A DNA stretch of 64,000 nucleotides from Persicaria tinctoria (lineage: Eukaryota > Streptophyta > Magnoliopsida > Caryophyllales > Polygonaceae), in contig JBANSL010000010.1 in assembly GCA_037127255.1 (NCBI GenBank), forward strand, positions 31,245,120 to 31,309,119, in the 5' to 3' direction. The notes below the pieces were generated by a model. That model had not been told where the DNA came from and did no database searches. It was given only the letters and a program-made list of their open reading frames with translations. Below, in pieces: positions 34,838 through 47,330 of this stretch. The number at the start of each line of letters is the position of its first letter. Within the stretch, counting starts at the first letter, position 1. The translations under genes were made by a program, and so were the position numbers.

Positions 34838-37800
34838 ATGGCTGACATGTATCAAACTCAGATCTCAGCCACAAGTTTTGTGCCAGACAGTGATGAGGCC
34901 CCTAATTCTGACGCAATTGGCAGTGCTGGTATGACAAATCCAACTCCTCCAGGTGGACGTGGAAAGCAACGATTAAAATGGACTGGAGAGCTGCATGAGC
35001 GTTTTGTTGATTCCATCACACAACTTGGTGGGCCAGACAGTGAGTTTTTTTTTTTTTTTTTGCTGTTTTGTGTGAGCATTGCTGAATTTATTACGCTCGT
35101 TCCATTATCATGATAGCAAAAGTTCTTTGTTTCTTATCTTCCTAACCGAGCATGAACAATCGTGCGCAAGATCAAATTCTAAAACAATCATCAAAACCAA
35201 ATGTCCACTCATAGTTCGTAAACACATATTGCTATCATGATTCATTGTCACACTCTTTTGATAAATCGTCACAATTTTTTCAAGCTGTGACAGTGGTGCT
35301 ACAAGATATATTATTTGTTAACTTTGAAGTTAGCAGTGTACTTCCTCCTTTCTTTTTCATTGTCATTTATTGAAGTTCATGTGTCGAAGAAAGTGTGATT
35401 TTAGGAAATCAATGAAGAACATGACAAGATGTCAAATATACACATGTTTGTTTTCTCATCATCATCTCGCTGTCCTTTTCACATAAATTCCGTCTTTTTA
35501 AAAACATTTTATAGGGTTATTTTACTCCATTCCTTAAATTATTGTCATTACGATTTCGTAAGAAAGTCGAAATAATAATTAAATTATACTTCGTATTTGT
35601 TATTTACTGGGTAGTTGTTGTTGTTGTATTTGTTATTTTCATTCAAAAATATTTCTTAAGATCCATTTTTCTCAAATTTGAAAATATGTTGTTATTTTTA
35701 CATTTTAAACCATAAAATATTGATACAAACATGGTGAGCGTTTTGTTGATTCCATCACACAACTTGGTGGGCCAGACAGTGAGTTTTTTTTTTTTTTTTT
35801 TGCTGTTTTGTGTGAGCATTGCTGAATTTATTACGCTCGTTCCATTATCATGATAGCAAAAGTTCTTTGTTTCTTATCTTCCTAACCGAGCATGAACAAT
35901 CGTGCGCAAGATCAAATTCTAAAACAATCATCAAAACCAAATGTCCACTCATAGTTCGTAAACACATATTGCTATCATGATTCATTGTCACACTCTTTTG
36001 ATAAATCGTCACAATTTTTTCAAGCTGTGACAGTGGTGCTACAAGATATATTATTTGTTAACTTTGAAGTTAGCAGTGTACTTCCTCCTTTCTTTTTCAT
36101 TGTCATTTATTGAAGTTCATGTGTCGAAGAAAGTGTGATTTTAGGAAATCAATGAAGAACATGACAAGATGTCAAATATACACATGTTTGTTTTCTCATC
36201 ATCATCTCGCTGTCCTTTTCACATAAATTCCGTCTTTTTAAAAACATTTTATAGGGTTATTTTACTCCATTCCTTAAATTATTGTCATTACGATTTCGTA
36301 AGAAAGTCGAAATAATAATTAAATTATACTTCGTATTTGTTATTTACTGGGTAGTTGTTGTTGTTGTTGTTGTTGTATTTGTTATTTTCATTCAAAAATA
36401 TTTCTTAAGATCCATTTTTCTCAAATTTGAAAATATGTTGTTATTTTTACATTTTAAACCATAAAATATTGATACTTGACGCTTAAAAATGAACAGAAGT
36501 AGATTAGTGGTTAAATTAAGAATTTATTTTATTGCAAACTACTATGGCATGAACATAGGTTCTATGAACCTCAAATTCTCACACTGGATGGAATTTAATT
36601 ACATTTTACATTGCTAATATCTGGTGGAAATATTTATTTCGTAGGGGCAACACCAAAAGGAGTCTTAAAGATGATGAATGTACCTGGTTTGACCATCTAT
36701 CATATTAAAAGCCATTTACAGGTTGGTTTTGGAAGGATGGCTGATCTTAGCTTTTAGCTGCAGAAGTTATTTTACAACTCTAGTTTTCATATCTCAACTT
36801 CTTATTGAAGGAACTTACCACATGGATAGAGTGATTAACAATGGAATTTTGATAGTGCTTTATTGCATCATATTTGCACTTGATTTCTACTTTCTGCTAT
36901 ATTTTGTGTGCAGAAATACCGACTAGCCAAATATCTGCCAGAGTCTCCATCAGATGGTAAAGGTATGTATCATTTTTAGTTATGTTAAACCTTTGTTGGT
37001 TAGCAAGTCTGATGTTGATAGCTAACATGATACTTTGGTTCCAAAGACGAAAAGAAACATTCTGCTGATGGTAGCTCTCACCTGGACTCTTCCAAGTGAG
37101 TCCCTAATCCTGTTGCAGATTTGTGTAATGGGTATCACTAAAAGTGGTTTCTAGTATTAGGTGACAGAAACTCGACTATAATATGCCATGACTTCTTTCC
37201 GTATATATTTCAGGGGAACAGAGATGAGTGAGACACTGAGGATTCAGACGGAGGTTCAGAAACGCCTTGCTGAACAGCTTGAGGTTTGTCTTTGACTTTG
37301 TCCAATGCACTTGTGGAAATTACAAAGAATCTCTTGCGTGCACCCTAGAAATCATTCCAACTTGGATGAAGTGTGCATTCATTTTTGCTAATTTCACTGC
37401 TGAGTTCTAAAATATGGCTAGAAGCCTAGTAGGTGTACTTTTTTTGGAGCAAGAAATTTCTGCACTTGTTATATTCTCTCAACGTAAATAGGTGATGATT
37501 TTGAATTTCATGGGTCACAGGTACAAAGGCAATTACAAATGAGGATTGAAGCTCAGGGCAGGTATCTAGAGAAAATCATAGAGGAGCAGCAAAAGCTAGG
37601 AAACACACTAAAGGCTTCTGAAACCTTACAATTAGCTGACGAGACGGACAAACCGTCTGGTTCCGATTCTCCTCCAACACTAGACACCTCTGTACACCTT
37701 CCTTCCCCCCCTCACAAGAGGCAAAGGCTTGATGATTCATCACCTACAGGGATAACAGTAGCAATAGCCCCTCCACTCATTCCGATGCCAGTGCTGACAG

Positions 37801-37871
37801 ACCCGAAATGTTTGAGTTTCCTTGACCAGTGGGATCAAGACTCTTATGGGAGTGGTGGAGTTCAGACTTGA
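34838..37871 (+). CDS. MYB-CC (PHR/PHL-like GARP) transcription factor, 6 coding exons
   Basis: DNA-binding regulator of the family that includes the phosphate-starvation regulator PHR1 and PHL proteins. Exons 34838-35039, 36645-36721, 36914-36962, 37047-37095, 37214-37283 and 37521-37871 splice with GT-AG borders and consistent phases into 265 residues. A single MYB repeat covers about 44-98 ([54 protein letters not shown]). The coiled coil with the LHEQLE-type motif is at about 130-180 ([20 protein letters not shown]). The tail is Ser/Pro-rich and acidic ([14 protein letters not shown]). By eye it is closest to the short PHL7/At2g01060-like members. The first intron is enlarged by a ~735-bp tandem duplication that also copies the end of exon 1 and its splice donor. 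Confidence 0.93.
34996..36475 (+). repeat. ~735-bp near-identical tandem duplication in MYB-CC intron 1
   Basis: 34996-35726 and 35735-36475 are copies separated by an 8-bp filler (aaacatgg). They differ mainly by a longer GTT run in the second copy (about 9 bp). Each copy starts tgagcgttttgttgattcca, so it includes the last 44 bp of coding exon 1 and the donor gacagtgagt. The high identity implies a recent event or an assembly duplication. Confidence 0.95.
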
Positions 37872-38144
37872 CTTAGAATTAGAAAACAAATCTAAAACTG
37901 CAGGAAAAAAATTCAGCCGAATCATTTCAACAAAATCACGCCATAGCATTGCTGCTGACCTTTGTAGCTGTTACCTTGTGACCCTATTTTCTTCATCTTT
38001 TTCTTGTAAGTAATTGAATTTATAGTTTTAGATACAGAGATAGAAACTGGGAGTTTGGAAGTCGTCTAATGATATTGGATCTCGTATGACAATTTTGTAA
38101 TGATATGACGCAGGAATACCACGCCCTGTTCTCTTTGTAGCTTA

Positions 38145-38476
38145 GAGCACCCACATTGGGGTGTTTAGAGGAGAAAAATAAGGAACTTAATAGTAAAATA
38201 ATAGAGGAATCATATATTGTGTTAAGGAATGATGTGATAGGTTTATTAGAAGTAACCCTTAAAAACTCAAAAAGAAAGCAAATGGATGGGAGGATAGGAA
38301 AGAGAAAGAGAGGGGTTTAGGTATGTGGTGGGGCATTTTTTAATTTTATATTATTTAGTTTATAATAAAATGGGTTGTAGGGACGTGGGTAAAAAATTAA
38401 GTTGGGTTTCTTAAGGAGAGAGAAAAATAAAAAGGGAGTTAAGAAACCGAATTGGGTTCCATGGATGCGGATGCTC
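38145..38476. mobile_element. Tourist-like MITE (332 bp), TTA duplication
   Basis: Left end gagcacccacattggggtg; right end read inward gagcatccgcatccatgg; TTA on both sides (38142-38144, 38477-38479). Interior AT-rich and non-coding. It lies about 270 bp after the MYB-CC stop codon, at or near its 3' UTR. Confidence 0.8.
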
Positions 38477-38640
38477 TTACAGATATTGCATTTGCCCAGT
38501 TTTGTGCTATTGTTTGGTAAACATATTCGGTGATCTTATCATTTAGACTGGTCTTTCATTAGAAGTGGGTCTCTCGAGGTAAAACCGTGTGGGTAGCTAC
38601 TAGTGGGCTGTCATTGAAGTTGGTCTCATCAGGGAGCTTA

Positions 38641-38989
38641 GAACATCTTTAATGGTGGTACTCCAAGTACCATAACAATTAAAGAAAAAAAATGTAAGAA
38701 AAAGTAAGATTTTTTAAAGAACCCATGAAGAAAAGTAAGTTCAAGTATCATGTGTATGATACTCATTCTTACACAATACCATAGAATGTTACCCAATCAA
38801 AAAATAATAGTGGGTCTCTTTTGATTTTTACTTCCAAAAAAAAATTACAAAAAACAATTTTGATGCAAAAAGTGAATTAAGATATTCATGTCAAGTATCA
38901 TGGTTGTGGAGTACCAAATATTAAAATGAGGAGAAGTGACAAAAAGCATGTTATGGTACTCAACATGAATACCAAAGTTAAAGATGCTC
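38641..38989. mobile_element. Tourist-like MITE (349 bp), TTA duplication
   Basis: Left end gaacatctttaatggtggta and right end read inward gagcatctttaactttggta are imperfect inverted repeats, with TTA flanks at 38638-38640 and 38990-38992. Its termini resemble, but are not identical to, those of the MITE at 38145. Confidence 0.85.
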
Positions 38990-39560
38990 TTAGGTTGTTC
39001 GCCTCAATTGGAGCACTTTGCTTAGATACAGCAGAAAAGATTTTCGGCTGAAACGTCTCCACCTACAATAATGTGTGGGGCGGACTCAACTCCGAGTTAC
39101 AAAAGGATGCTCGAAAGATGGCACTTCTTGAGGAGGTAAAACCAGATGTTGGTTTGCTACGGGGCGGATATTAGTGCAATTAACAGATTAGGCTCCTTGA
39201 ACGCACTGCCCTCTATCTGCTTAACCTTGCAATTGAGGAACATATTGATCTTCATAAATTATACTACGCTGTTCTCCTCTTGAATGGGCGACACTAGTTA
39301 TCTCCAAATACAAAGCCTTGGTTGAAAGTTGAAACTGGATGAGGTCATGTTCTTGCAATTTTCGCCTTTGCAAGGTTAAGTTGAAGTTGATCTTGATTGA
39401 GATACAAACATCACAGGGGAAACGATTGCCACATACTAAAACTTTTGGAAAACACCCAGATTTTGGACTTCGGCGGTTCTTTAGATACAAATCCAGAGAA
39501 CTATGAGCAGACGAGACCTTGAGCTTTCCACAAGCAACCCACTTGGGCCACTTCGTTTCA
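38990..39560. other. unrecognised sequence between a MITE and the UBA2 3' region
   Basis: Short interrupted frames on both strands (89 codons on the minus strand at 39490-39221) without any recognisable domain. Composition is more balanced than the flanks, so it could be old gene debris. Confidence 0.35.
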
Positions 39561-42251
39561 AGTAGGTTACTATGTACACAAGCACTCTGTAATCACTACA
39601 CAAATATATCTTCTATTATACATTACACTTTTAATCAAATAGATCATATACAGCACCAGACCCAAAAAGAAGATGAAAAAAAAAACTAATGATCGTCCTC
39701 CAGTGAATACCAACACAACACAAACACAGGTAAACAAGCAATTCAAATCACAACAAACACCAAAACCACTGTTCATCCCTCATTGCCCCTAACTTTAGAT
39801 CCATCTCCACCCAAAAATACAGATGTCTTTGAGAAGCAAAGAGATTTAACTTTTACTGACAGCAATTGAAGATTACAACAGCCTCAAAACCTCAAAATTC
39901 CCTTCCAAGATTAAAAAATGTATCAGGGAAATAAAGGCCTTCCCTCTTCCCCATTTACCAATATAATTCTAGGGTGGGTGGGGGAAGGAAGGATTTCTCA
40001 CGACAAAGACCCCAATGCCCAGACTGTATACCGTGTATTACTATATCTATATGAAGCATTCAGTTCTACTGCAGTAAACTACCCAAAATACTGATCTCAG
40101 CAAAATTCAAGTATACATCAGCTTCACATACCAAACTTTTCAACAGACCTTGAAGTTGCAACTATAACACAGTAGCATACCAATTACACTAACCATCCCC
40201 ATTAATAACCTTAAGCGAAATATGCCTTCCCTCTAATCCCCCTACCATGCTCACCAAATTAAAGCAAATACGTAGCCAGCATTTGATGGCTTACCTTAAA
40301 ACTCATTCTGCTCAAGCCCTTTGTGAAGTTGGCAATTTGCTGAATCAGGATGAGATCAGAAGACCTCTGATCAACAAAGATAAAAGATAAAACGCAAACA
40401 GAGATGGATTACTTAAAACGATGACCCATTGGAAAAGATATCCAAAACTACTTCTATAGTTCGATCCCATTACCCTAGTCCCTATATCTAGAGAGGGTAT
40501 TGCTGGTCAAAGTTTTCAACTATCACTTAAATAATCACTCCAATAAACACCCTATAGGAAGTGCATATTTACAAGCATATATCAAAATATACAATATGCT
40601 TTTAATGCACATGTTTAGAAGACCAACCACTAAATCCAATAGCTAAAATTAAATGACTCTTCCTGATTTCTCAACATCTGTCTTTCACAGATTAAAATTC
40701 TGAAATTCCTTAAGAACACAGTATTTCAAAATTCACAGATCATCAAGTAATAGTACAAATAGAACTAACATATGCTACCATGCAATTTCAAAGCCATAAA
40801 TGACTAATTAAATAGGCAACCATTTCCATGGTTTTTCACCTCGCTCAAATCAAATAGAAACGTTTTCTTTGAAGATACCATAAAAGGAAATGAAAGTGCA
40901 TCAATGAAAAAGAACCAAGATCACCTGATAGTAAAATATCCAGAACCATTTTTAAAAGGCACGTGTTCAATAGCATTAGAAAAAAAAACATACTACTTGG
41001 GCTTCAAAAGCCTTCAAAATATTACAATAATTTAAGAGTACGAAAATGGTAGAGAAAAAGGCAATTCCATTTAGAGGTTAAAATACTGAACTTGTTCTAG
41101 AAAGGAAACATTAAAAATCATAAAGATCTCGTTTGCATAGCTCCAGAAACTTCAGGAGATTCACCAGGCCAGTAATTAAACACTGATGCAACACCTACTA
41201 GGATCTGCAAAATGAATGAATAGACCACACAAATTATTTTAGAAAAGCAAAAGGTTTAGTAGCCAAAATAATTGTCAAAAAAAGGAGGGGAACGGCCTTG
41301 AATCCACAGGTACAATATATTGTGAAGAATGTGCATGATTAAAGATCATTTTGACTTCAAAGGAAAAAGGTGTCTTCAGCACCATCCAAGTGTAAATAGC
41401 AATTTCTTAGAAAGAAACGCTGTTCAACAGAGTATTACCTTTTTTGTATTAACAACTTGCAGAAACATAAACACAGCAGTCAGCAGAAAACATTATAAAA
41501 ATAATATTTGGATACAAGACATATTTGCCATTAGAAAATAGCACTTCGGTACGAAGTAATTAATCAAAATAACATTTTCAACAAGTCATCTGCTTGATCT
41601 CATCAATGAGCAAATGACTTAAATAGAATACAAATCTGCCACAATCACGGCTTTTTAACGAATAAGAAACGCCCAATCATTGCGTTCATTTATAATTCCC
41701 AATGAACCTATCCTTGGCAACAATTGAGAGAAATGCGCACAAAGTCCCTGAGAGAGTAAATGTCAATAAATCCCTTACTTCGCTCAGTTATAGCAGCAAA
41801 TTCATAAAGAGTATTCTAAAAAAGCCATGTATAATTACTTAAGTGTTAATATTCTATACTTCTATGACAGCCTCCTTTCCTTAACTTTCATTTTTATTAT
41901 AGTAAGTGAAATTAAGATCTTCAATTATTTCCATTCAAAAAATACTCGGTTCTACCCATAATGCTACTACCAGAAACTCTTAAATAGCTTAAAAGTTACA
42001 ATAACAAAGATGAGTCCGGGTTCTTATTGTGAGAAAATTCCAATTTCAGAGAATTTTAGTTTGATTTTTTTTACACTGCCTACTTAACACCAAAGCAATG
42101 TCACACATTCTCAACCTGTGCCAACATTTGGGCAAGAGAACTGATTCACAAACAAGCAAACAGGATCAGCAATGCAATGGTTGGCAATAAATCAATAATA
42201 TTATGATCAAGGCTTATGATCTAACTGGGAGTAAATATACCTAAAAGACGC
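39561..42251 (-). other. 3' region of the UBA2-like gene, probably with 3'-UTR introns
   Basis: About 2.7 kb without a long frame. Just after the stop codon at 42254-42252 the minus strand reads cttttaggtatattt, a good splice donor after position 42241. Acceptor-like ttgcag at 41210-41205 is followed by a 28-codon open stretch (41204-41118). UBA2 genes in Arabidopsis are known to have spliced, variable 3' ends, so these are candidate UTR or alternative exons. The remainder is AT-rich. Confidence 0.45.
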
Positions 42252-43572
42252 TCAATGACCCGTGTAGGGTCCTGCACCCCCCATGTGACCCCCTCCATGC
42301 TGGGTTCTGGAACCGCTCTGTTGCGGATTTTGGTAGGCACTCTGCAATCCAGCTTGAGTCCCATAACTGCCCAACACTCCTGGGGTCATAGTACTCCCGA
42401 CTGTTTGATTCCCATAACCTCCCTGAATCCCATGTCCAGCCCCAGGAACTGCAGGAGCAGCGCCAACTCCGGCGGTGCCAAGTGACCCCAACAAGTTATG
42501 AAGTCCCAAACCGCCCTGTGTAGCCAACAGAGCAGTAAGAGCTTGCCCGAGAGCTGGGTTCAATGCAGCAGGTGGAGGTGCAGCTGCCCCTTGGGTATAT
42601 GGGAGTGCAGAAACCGACTGGCTCATCATCTGTGCAGCAGCACCACCTCCTCCAACAGATCCACCATAGTTCTGGTTATCATTCCTCCCATAGTGTGGGT
42701 TTCTCTGCTGCTGGTTCTGGTGTTGCTTTCCATGTTTAGGCCCATCAATCGCCTTCTGGACATTCAAGATGTTCCCTTCGAAGGTCTTATGAGGCTCCTC
42801 CAAGGCCTTCCTGGCGCTCTCCACACTCCTATACACAAACAAACAGAAACCCTTGGGCTTCCCAGTCTGCTTGTCCAATCCTAGGGGACCTTCCTCGATC
42901 TCCCCGTACTTAGCGAAGAAATTGTAAAGCTTCTGGGGATCCAAATCAGCCCCAACGTTACTCACATAGATCTTCCTCTGAGTATACTCAGAAACAGGGG
43001 TCTGCGGAGCCGCCACAGGCTGACTTGAACTACCGGCGGCGCCAGTAGCAGGGACAGGACCCACGGCTGCTAGCTGACACGCCGTCATCCGGCTTCCGAT
43101 CTTCTTCTGGGGCTGCTGAAGTGCCTTGTAAGCCCCGCTCCTCGACTTGAAAAGGATGAAACCATACCCCTTCGATTTCCCGGAGATCTTATCAGTCACC
43201 GCTTTACAATCTTCGATCTCACCGTACTGAGTGAAAGCGCTCCGGAGAGTGTCCGTGGTGGTGTCCCATCCGAGACCGTGTACGAAGATCTTGCGGTGGA
43301 CAGGATCCTCATCAGCGATCTTCCTGACACGCGCCGCCACCTGCGGATGCTTCTCAGCGGCCTCGCAGATCATGGAGATAAGCTTCTCCTTGGTAAACGG
43401 CTCCAAGAGGTTATGGATCGGTTCGCCGTCATCATCGCCGCCGTTGCTCTGGTTCTTAGCGGCATCGTCGTCGTCCTCTTCTTCTTCTTCAACCTCCTCC
43501 TCCTCCTCCTCCTCTTCTTCCTCCTCCTCCTCGACCTCTTCTCCTCCCTCCACTTGCTCGAATTCGGCCTCT

Positions 43573-43609
<37 letters not shown>

Positions 43610-43745
43610 TCAATTGTTCCTGGGAAGCTAATTGTTCGGCGAGCTGCTGTTGTTGTTTTTGACGGAGCTGCTCTTCCTCTTGCTTCTGTTGCTTTTGCTT
43701 CTGGGATTCGGCGGACTTGGGGGTGAGCTTTCGCTTCTTCGCCAT
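42252..43745 (-). CDS. UBA2A: UBA2-type (UBP1-associated) RNA-binding protein with two RRMs
   Basis: Nuclear hnRNP-like protein that binds U-rich 3' UTRs and partners UBP1; family members respond to ABA and wounding. One uninterrupted 497-codon frame. N terminus: basic MAKKRKL, a Gln-rich stretch (17-45), then long acidic runs (46-94). A helical segment (NLLEPFTKEKLISMICEAAE, about 112-131) precedes RRM1 at about 151-227 (RNP2 KIFVHGL, RNP1 KGYGFILF) and RRM2 at about 257-333 (RNP2 KIYVSNV, RNP1 KGFCLFVY). The tail is Gly/Ala/Gln-rich and includes ALNPALGQALTALLATQGG, close to the Arabidopsis UBA2a tail, ending GPYTGH. Arabidopsis UBA2a is about 478 residues. The start is the only ATG upstream of the acidic region in frame. 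Confidence in the UBA2 subfamily is high; a versus b is less certain. Confidence 0.94.
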
Positions 43746-44860
43746 GGATTTAGGGCTTGAATGAGGCTGGGGAGTGGAGAGATCGTGCGGCGGCAGAGGA
43801 TGGAATCGGAGGAAGACTTCAGATTTAGGGTTTCGAATTTGGATTGGATCACAATTTTATAATCGTTTTATTGTTATTTATTTTTAGCGTCAATCTATTA
43901 TCTACTCCGTATTATTTTATTATTGGAGATAAATAAATAATTAAATAGTGGATGGGGTGCGTTTGCAATCCACCAAGCTCCGTGTGAAAAAATAAACTTT
44001 ATTCAACAATCTTCTTTCTTCTATCATTCTCATTTCCTTAAATTCCTTCCCGAAAAAATTAAAATTTAATAGTATCCTTTTTAAAAATAAAAGTAATTTT
44101 TTTAACTGTATCAAAAAAGGAATAACATACACGAGTATAAACACAATAGGGCGACGAAACGAAAAGATCAATAACATGTAAAAAGTTAAAGGATAAAAAG
44201 TTAGCACTTTTCACCAACGTGCTCGTCCGTTATTGTGAGAGCAGCAGCGTTACGTATAGTTGCATATGAAAGGCATTATTATGTCTTTGTCAATCATGTT
44301 ATTATCTCGTTTCCTAAAAAAATGGTATTTTCCTTCGTGCATCTCCACCTCATATAATATATTGAGATTAATGCACTCGTCTAACATCTTACCTCTTAAT
44401 GAAATATGGAATAGTTAATAGACATGCCATTTCACTTAAATTTCAGTCAAAATGAGCTTTTATTTCAATTGAAAAAATAACTTGTATTATATCTGGTATT
44501 TAAGTCCCTAGTTTGTATTATTTGAGTTGTTTTTTAAATTGCCTAATATTCATTTTTCTTCCCTTTTATGACTAGACATTGACTAGTTTGTGAGATGACA
44601 TGATTTTCTTAATTTTAAGCCACTTGCTGAGTTTGAAATGAATTCTCATAGTTTTTATTCGCCTCTTATTTTAGGTATAAAATGCATATTTTAGCAATAT
44701 TCAATTTCTAACATATCTAGTTCTCGAAGACTTTGAAAATTTTATTGTCATCACTAATTTGACTTCGATGTTATTTATAGGTTGTTCATCGTGAATTAGC
44801 TAAGTCTTCAATTTGATTCTCTAAACAGTGTTAACATACCCTTTAGGGTGGGATTACTAC
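43746..44860. other. UBA2 promoter region and AT-rich spacer
   Basis: 43746-43860 is the likely 5' UTR of the minus-strand UBA2 gene (tagggtttcg words on the plus strand near 43827). The remainder is AT-rich with no recognisable gene or RNA. Confidence 0.5.
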
Positions 44861-45073
44861 TATGTATGGGATAGTACTTATCTTTAACCTATATTACTGT
44901 ACACATTATTTAGCATGTAATTAATGCATTATGCCATTTTTTGGCCAATCCAATTCAGCTTCTGTAATTGCACTATGTCATTGAGATGTTATGAGTTGTG
45001 AATGTACTGAAATATGCACAAATTGTGTATTTATACAGGTAGATTAAATGAAAATAGGCACCAATTATAGTAT

Positions 45074-45475
45074 AAAAACATACTATATATCCCGGATCTC
45101 AAGATGCCCGGATTATATACACTCAATCACCACTTGGAAAAAATCACCTAAATGTCCGATATATATCTTCTAATCAACTAGTATATGGGTTATATTTGAT
45201 AAGCTTTATAACTCGAGCATCAAGGATTCCGAGTTATTATATAAGGACTTTATACACCGGATGTTACGCATGTCCGGGTTATGTTAGTAACCCAAATAAC
45301 TCGGATTACCGGGTGTATAAATCAAATGAGGATTAACCATAGAAAATAACCCGAACATGGGTTCCGGGTTATAAAGGTACCTGACTATATAAACCGCTAA
45401 CTTTTAACCCGGATCATATCTGGGTTAAAAAAGCCTCAAACACCCAGGTTATTTTCCCAATTATATAGTAGTGTT
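45074..45475. mobile_element. possible CACTA-like or other MITE
   Basis: The right end read inward, cactactatataattggg, and the left end catactatatatcccgg are imperfect inverted ends. The interior carries several ccggatta/taacccgg words in both orientations. The CACTA-like terminus is suggestive but no clear 3-bp duplication was found. Confidence 0.35.
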
Positions 45476-46890
45476 GAGTGTTTAGTGATTGTAATGCTTG
45501 TAAATGAGTATTGGATTTAAAATGTTAAAAATACCCTTCATTTTTTGGAGTGGGGCTCCTTCACTCCTCCGTTGAATTCAAGTGCAAAAAAAAAAAAAAA
45601 AAAACCCCTCAAAGTCTTGGGAGTCCAAGGATAAATTTTAGCCAAATTTAACCTCCCAAAACCTCCACCTTCCCCTTCCACATCCCATGGAAAACCTCTT
45701 GCCAAACAACACACTGGAGGGTAAACCTTTTTTTTTAACCTCCTGAACCCCCCTGAAATCCCCACCAAACAGAACCTTAATGTATGAGTGTCATGTGACA
45801 TTTTTAATATGACGACATAATGTGATATCATTTGCAACTGTTTTAATATTATTATACATATAGATATTAGATATATAAATAGATTCCTAGGAATTATGGC
45901 GCCAATTCGATCTTATTCAACTCATGAATCACTTTCTTGTTCTACCAGGAGTAGAATCAATATCAATCACTGATATGCACCTCTTACTCTTATAAATACT
46001 CCCTTTGTCTTTTTTATTTTATATCTTTTACTATTTATATATACGTTTTATTAAGATAATAAAACTATATAAAATATTTTCTTCCTCCACCATTGTTTAA
46101 AGCATTACTTAAATCCTCCCTACAACCTTCTTAGTTGAACCCCACCAACCAAGAGACCAGTAATGAAGCCCCAATGGTCCATATATGGGTCGCAAAGTGG
46201 GTTTGAGGGTGCGAGTTGCCCATAATCAAACGATGCTAATAGCTTGCGCTTGCATGATGATTTCTAGTGCATGTGGTGATATGATGAGTTCTGTAGACGC
46301 GAACATAACTTGATGTGCTACCATTCCATTAGATTTTTTTTTTTTGTCTGGTATGAAAGATCGACAAGTGAACGGTTAATTATGAAACAATAAGATCCAA
46401 AAAGAAGACAAGCAAACATATCAAAACTGATTCGAATAAGGACTACGAGTAGCGAGATCGTATGATAGATGGAACTATCACAACCTCTCACCATTAGACA
46501 AACGACAAGTGAAAATCTTATGGGAGGAAAAAAAAAACAACTTTTATGCAAACATCTTACGAGTTAATTATGAAAATTTAGTTAACCATCAACGTTTTCA
46601 ATTGACGGGCCATATTGGATGTACATATGTCATTTGAACACATTGAGTCATTACTTTATTAGTTGATTATAAATCCAAACAAAGGATATATATATCTGAG
46701 TAAATTTGAAGTATAATGTGCAAAATGTGGAAAATTAAATGGGTTAAAATTTTAATTTGCTAATTAATCAATAAAAAGAGTGGTTTAAAGCAACATGTAT
46801 CACACCTTTTAGGGTTACCTAAATACTATTGATTAAAATCCCGCAAGGTATCAAACCCCACTCATATGAGTGTGTACTAAAACCTGTTAG
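45476..46890. other. AT-rich spacer with MITE fragments
   Basis: 45540-45780 contains ttctgtttggtgggg-type sequence (minus strand near 45775), as at termini of several plant MITEs. 45996-46090 starts actccctttgtcttttttat, a Stowaway-like end. No coding sequence is recognised. Confidence 0.4.
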
Positions 46891-46899
46891 GGTGATCTA

Positions 46900-47330
46900 A
46901 ATCCTGATTGAGTTTTCGGGTGCTCTGTATCTAGGCGTTGTGGGGCTTTGCAATGATGTGACTTGGCATTTCTTCTCCTTGGATTTGGTTTTGGCGTTTA
47001 GAGTCGGGATAGATTGGGATTGTGGTGGTGTGTATTGTGACGTCTCCTCTTTTCGGGTCGACTGCTTCCCTGGAGTTACGTCCTCACTGCCCACAAGATG
47101 ATCGGGTCTTGATGTACCGCTGACCTACGGTTCTGCTTCAGAGTGAGGCTTGGCTTTGTCTGTCATCTTCGGCCACTTCTTGTTTGGTTTAGGCTTGTTT
47201 GGTTTCACTTGTTGTAGAGTGCTTTTGTCTGGGTTGCATCGTTTGGTTTTTTTACGGTTCTTCTGTCTGTCGGCCTTCGAGTTTCAGATATGTTTGAACT
47301 CGAATTCTTACCTGATAAAAAAAATGCTCA
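46900..47330 (+). mobile_element. 5'-truncated LINE 3' end (copy 2)
   Basis: Homologous by eye to 32460-32990 along the segments tccctggagttacgtc, cactgcccacaa, gttgtagagtgctttt and the terminal cgaattcttacctgataaaa with A tail. No reading frame. It probably shares the source LINE with copy 1. Confidence 0.6.

Noticed and set aside
43231..43662. Ser-rich and Leu-rich plus-strand frames opposite UBA2
   Set aside because: They are the antisense of the poly-Glu coding run and the RRM region.
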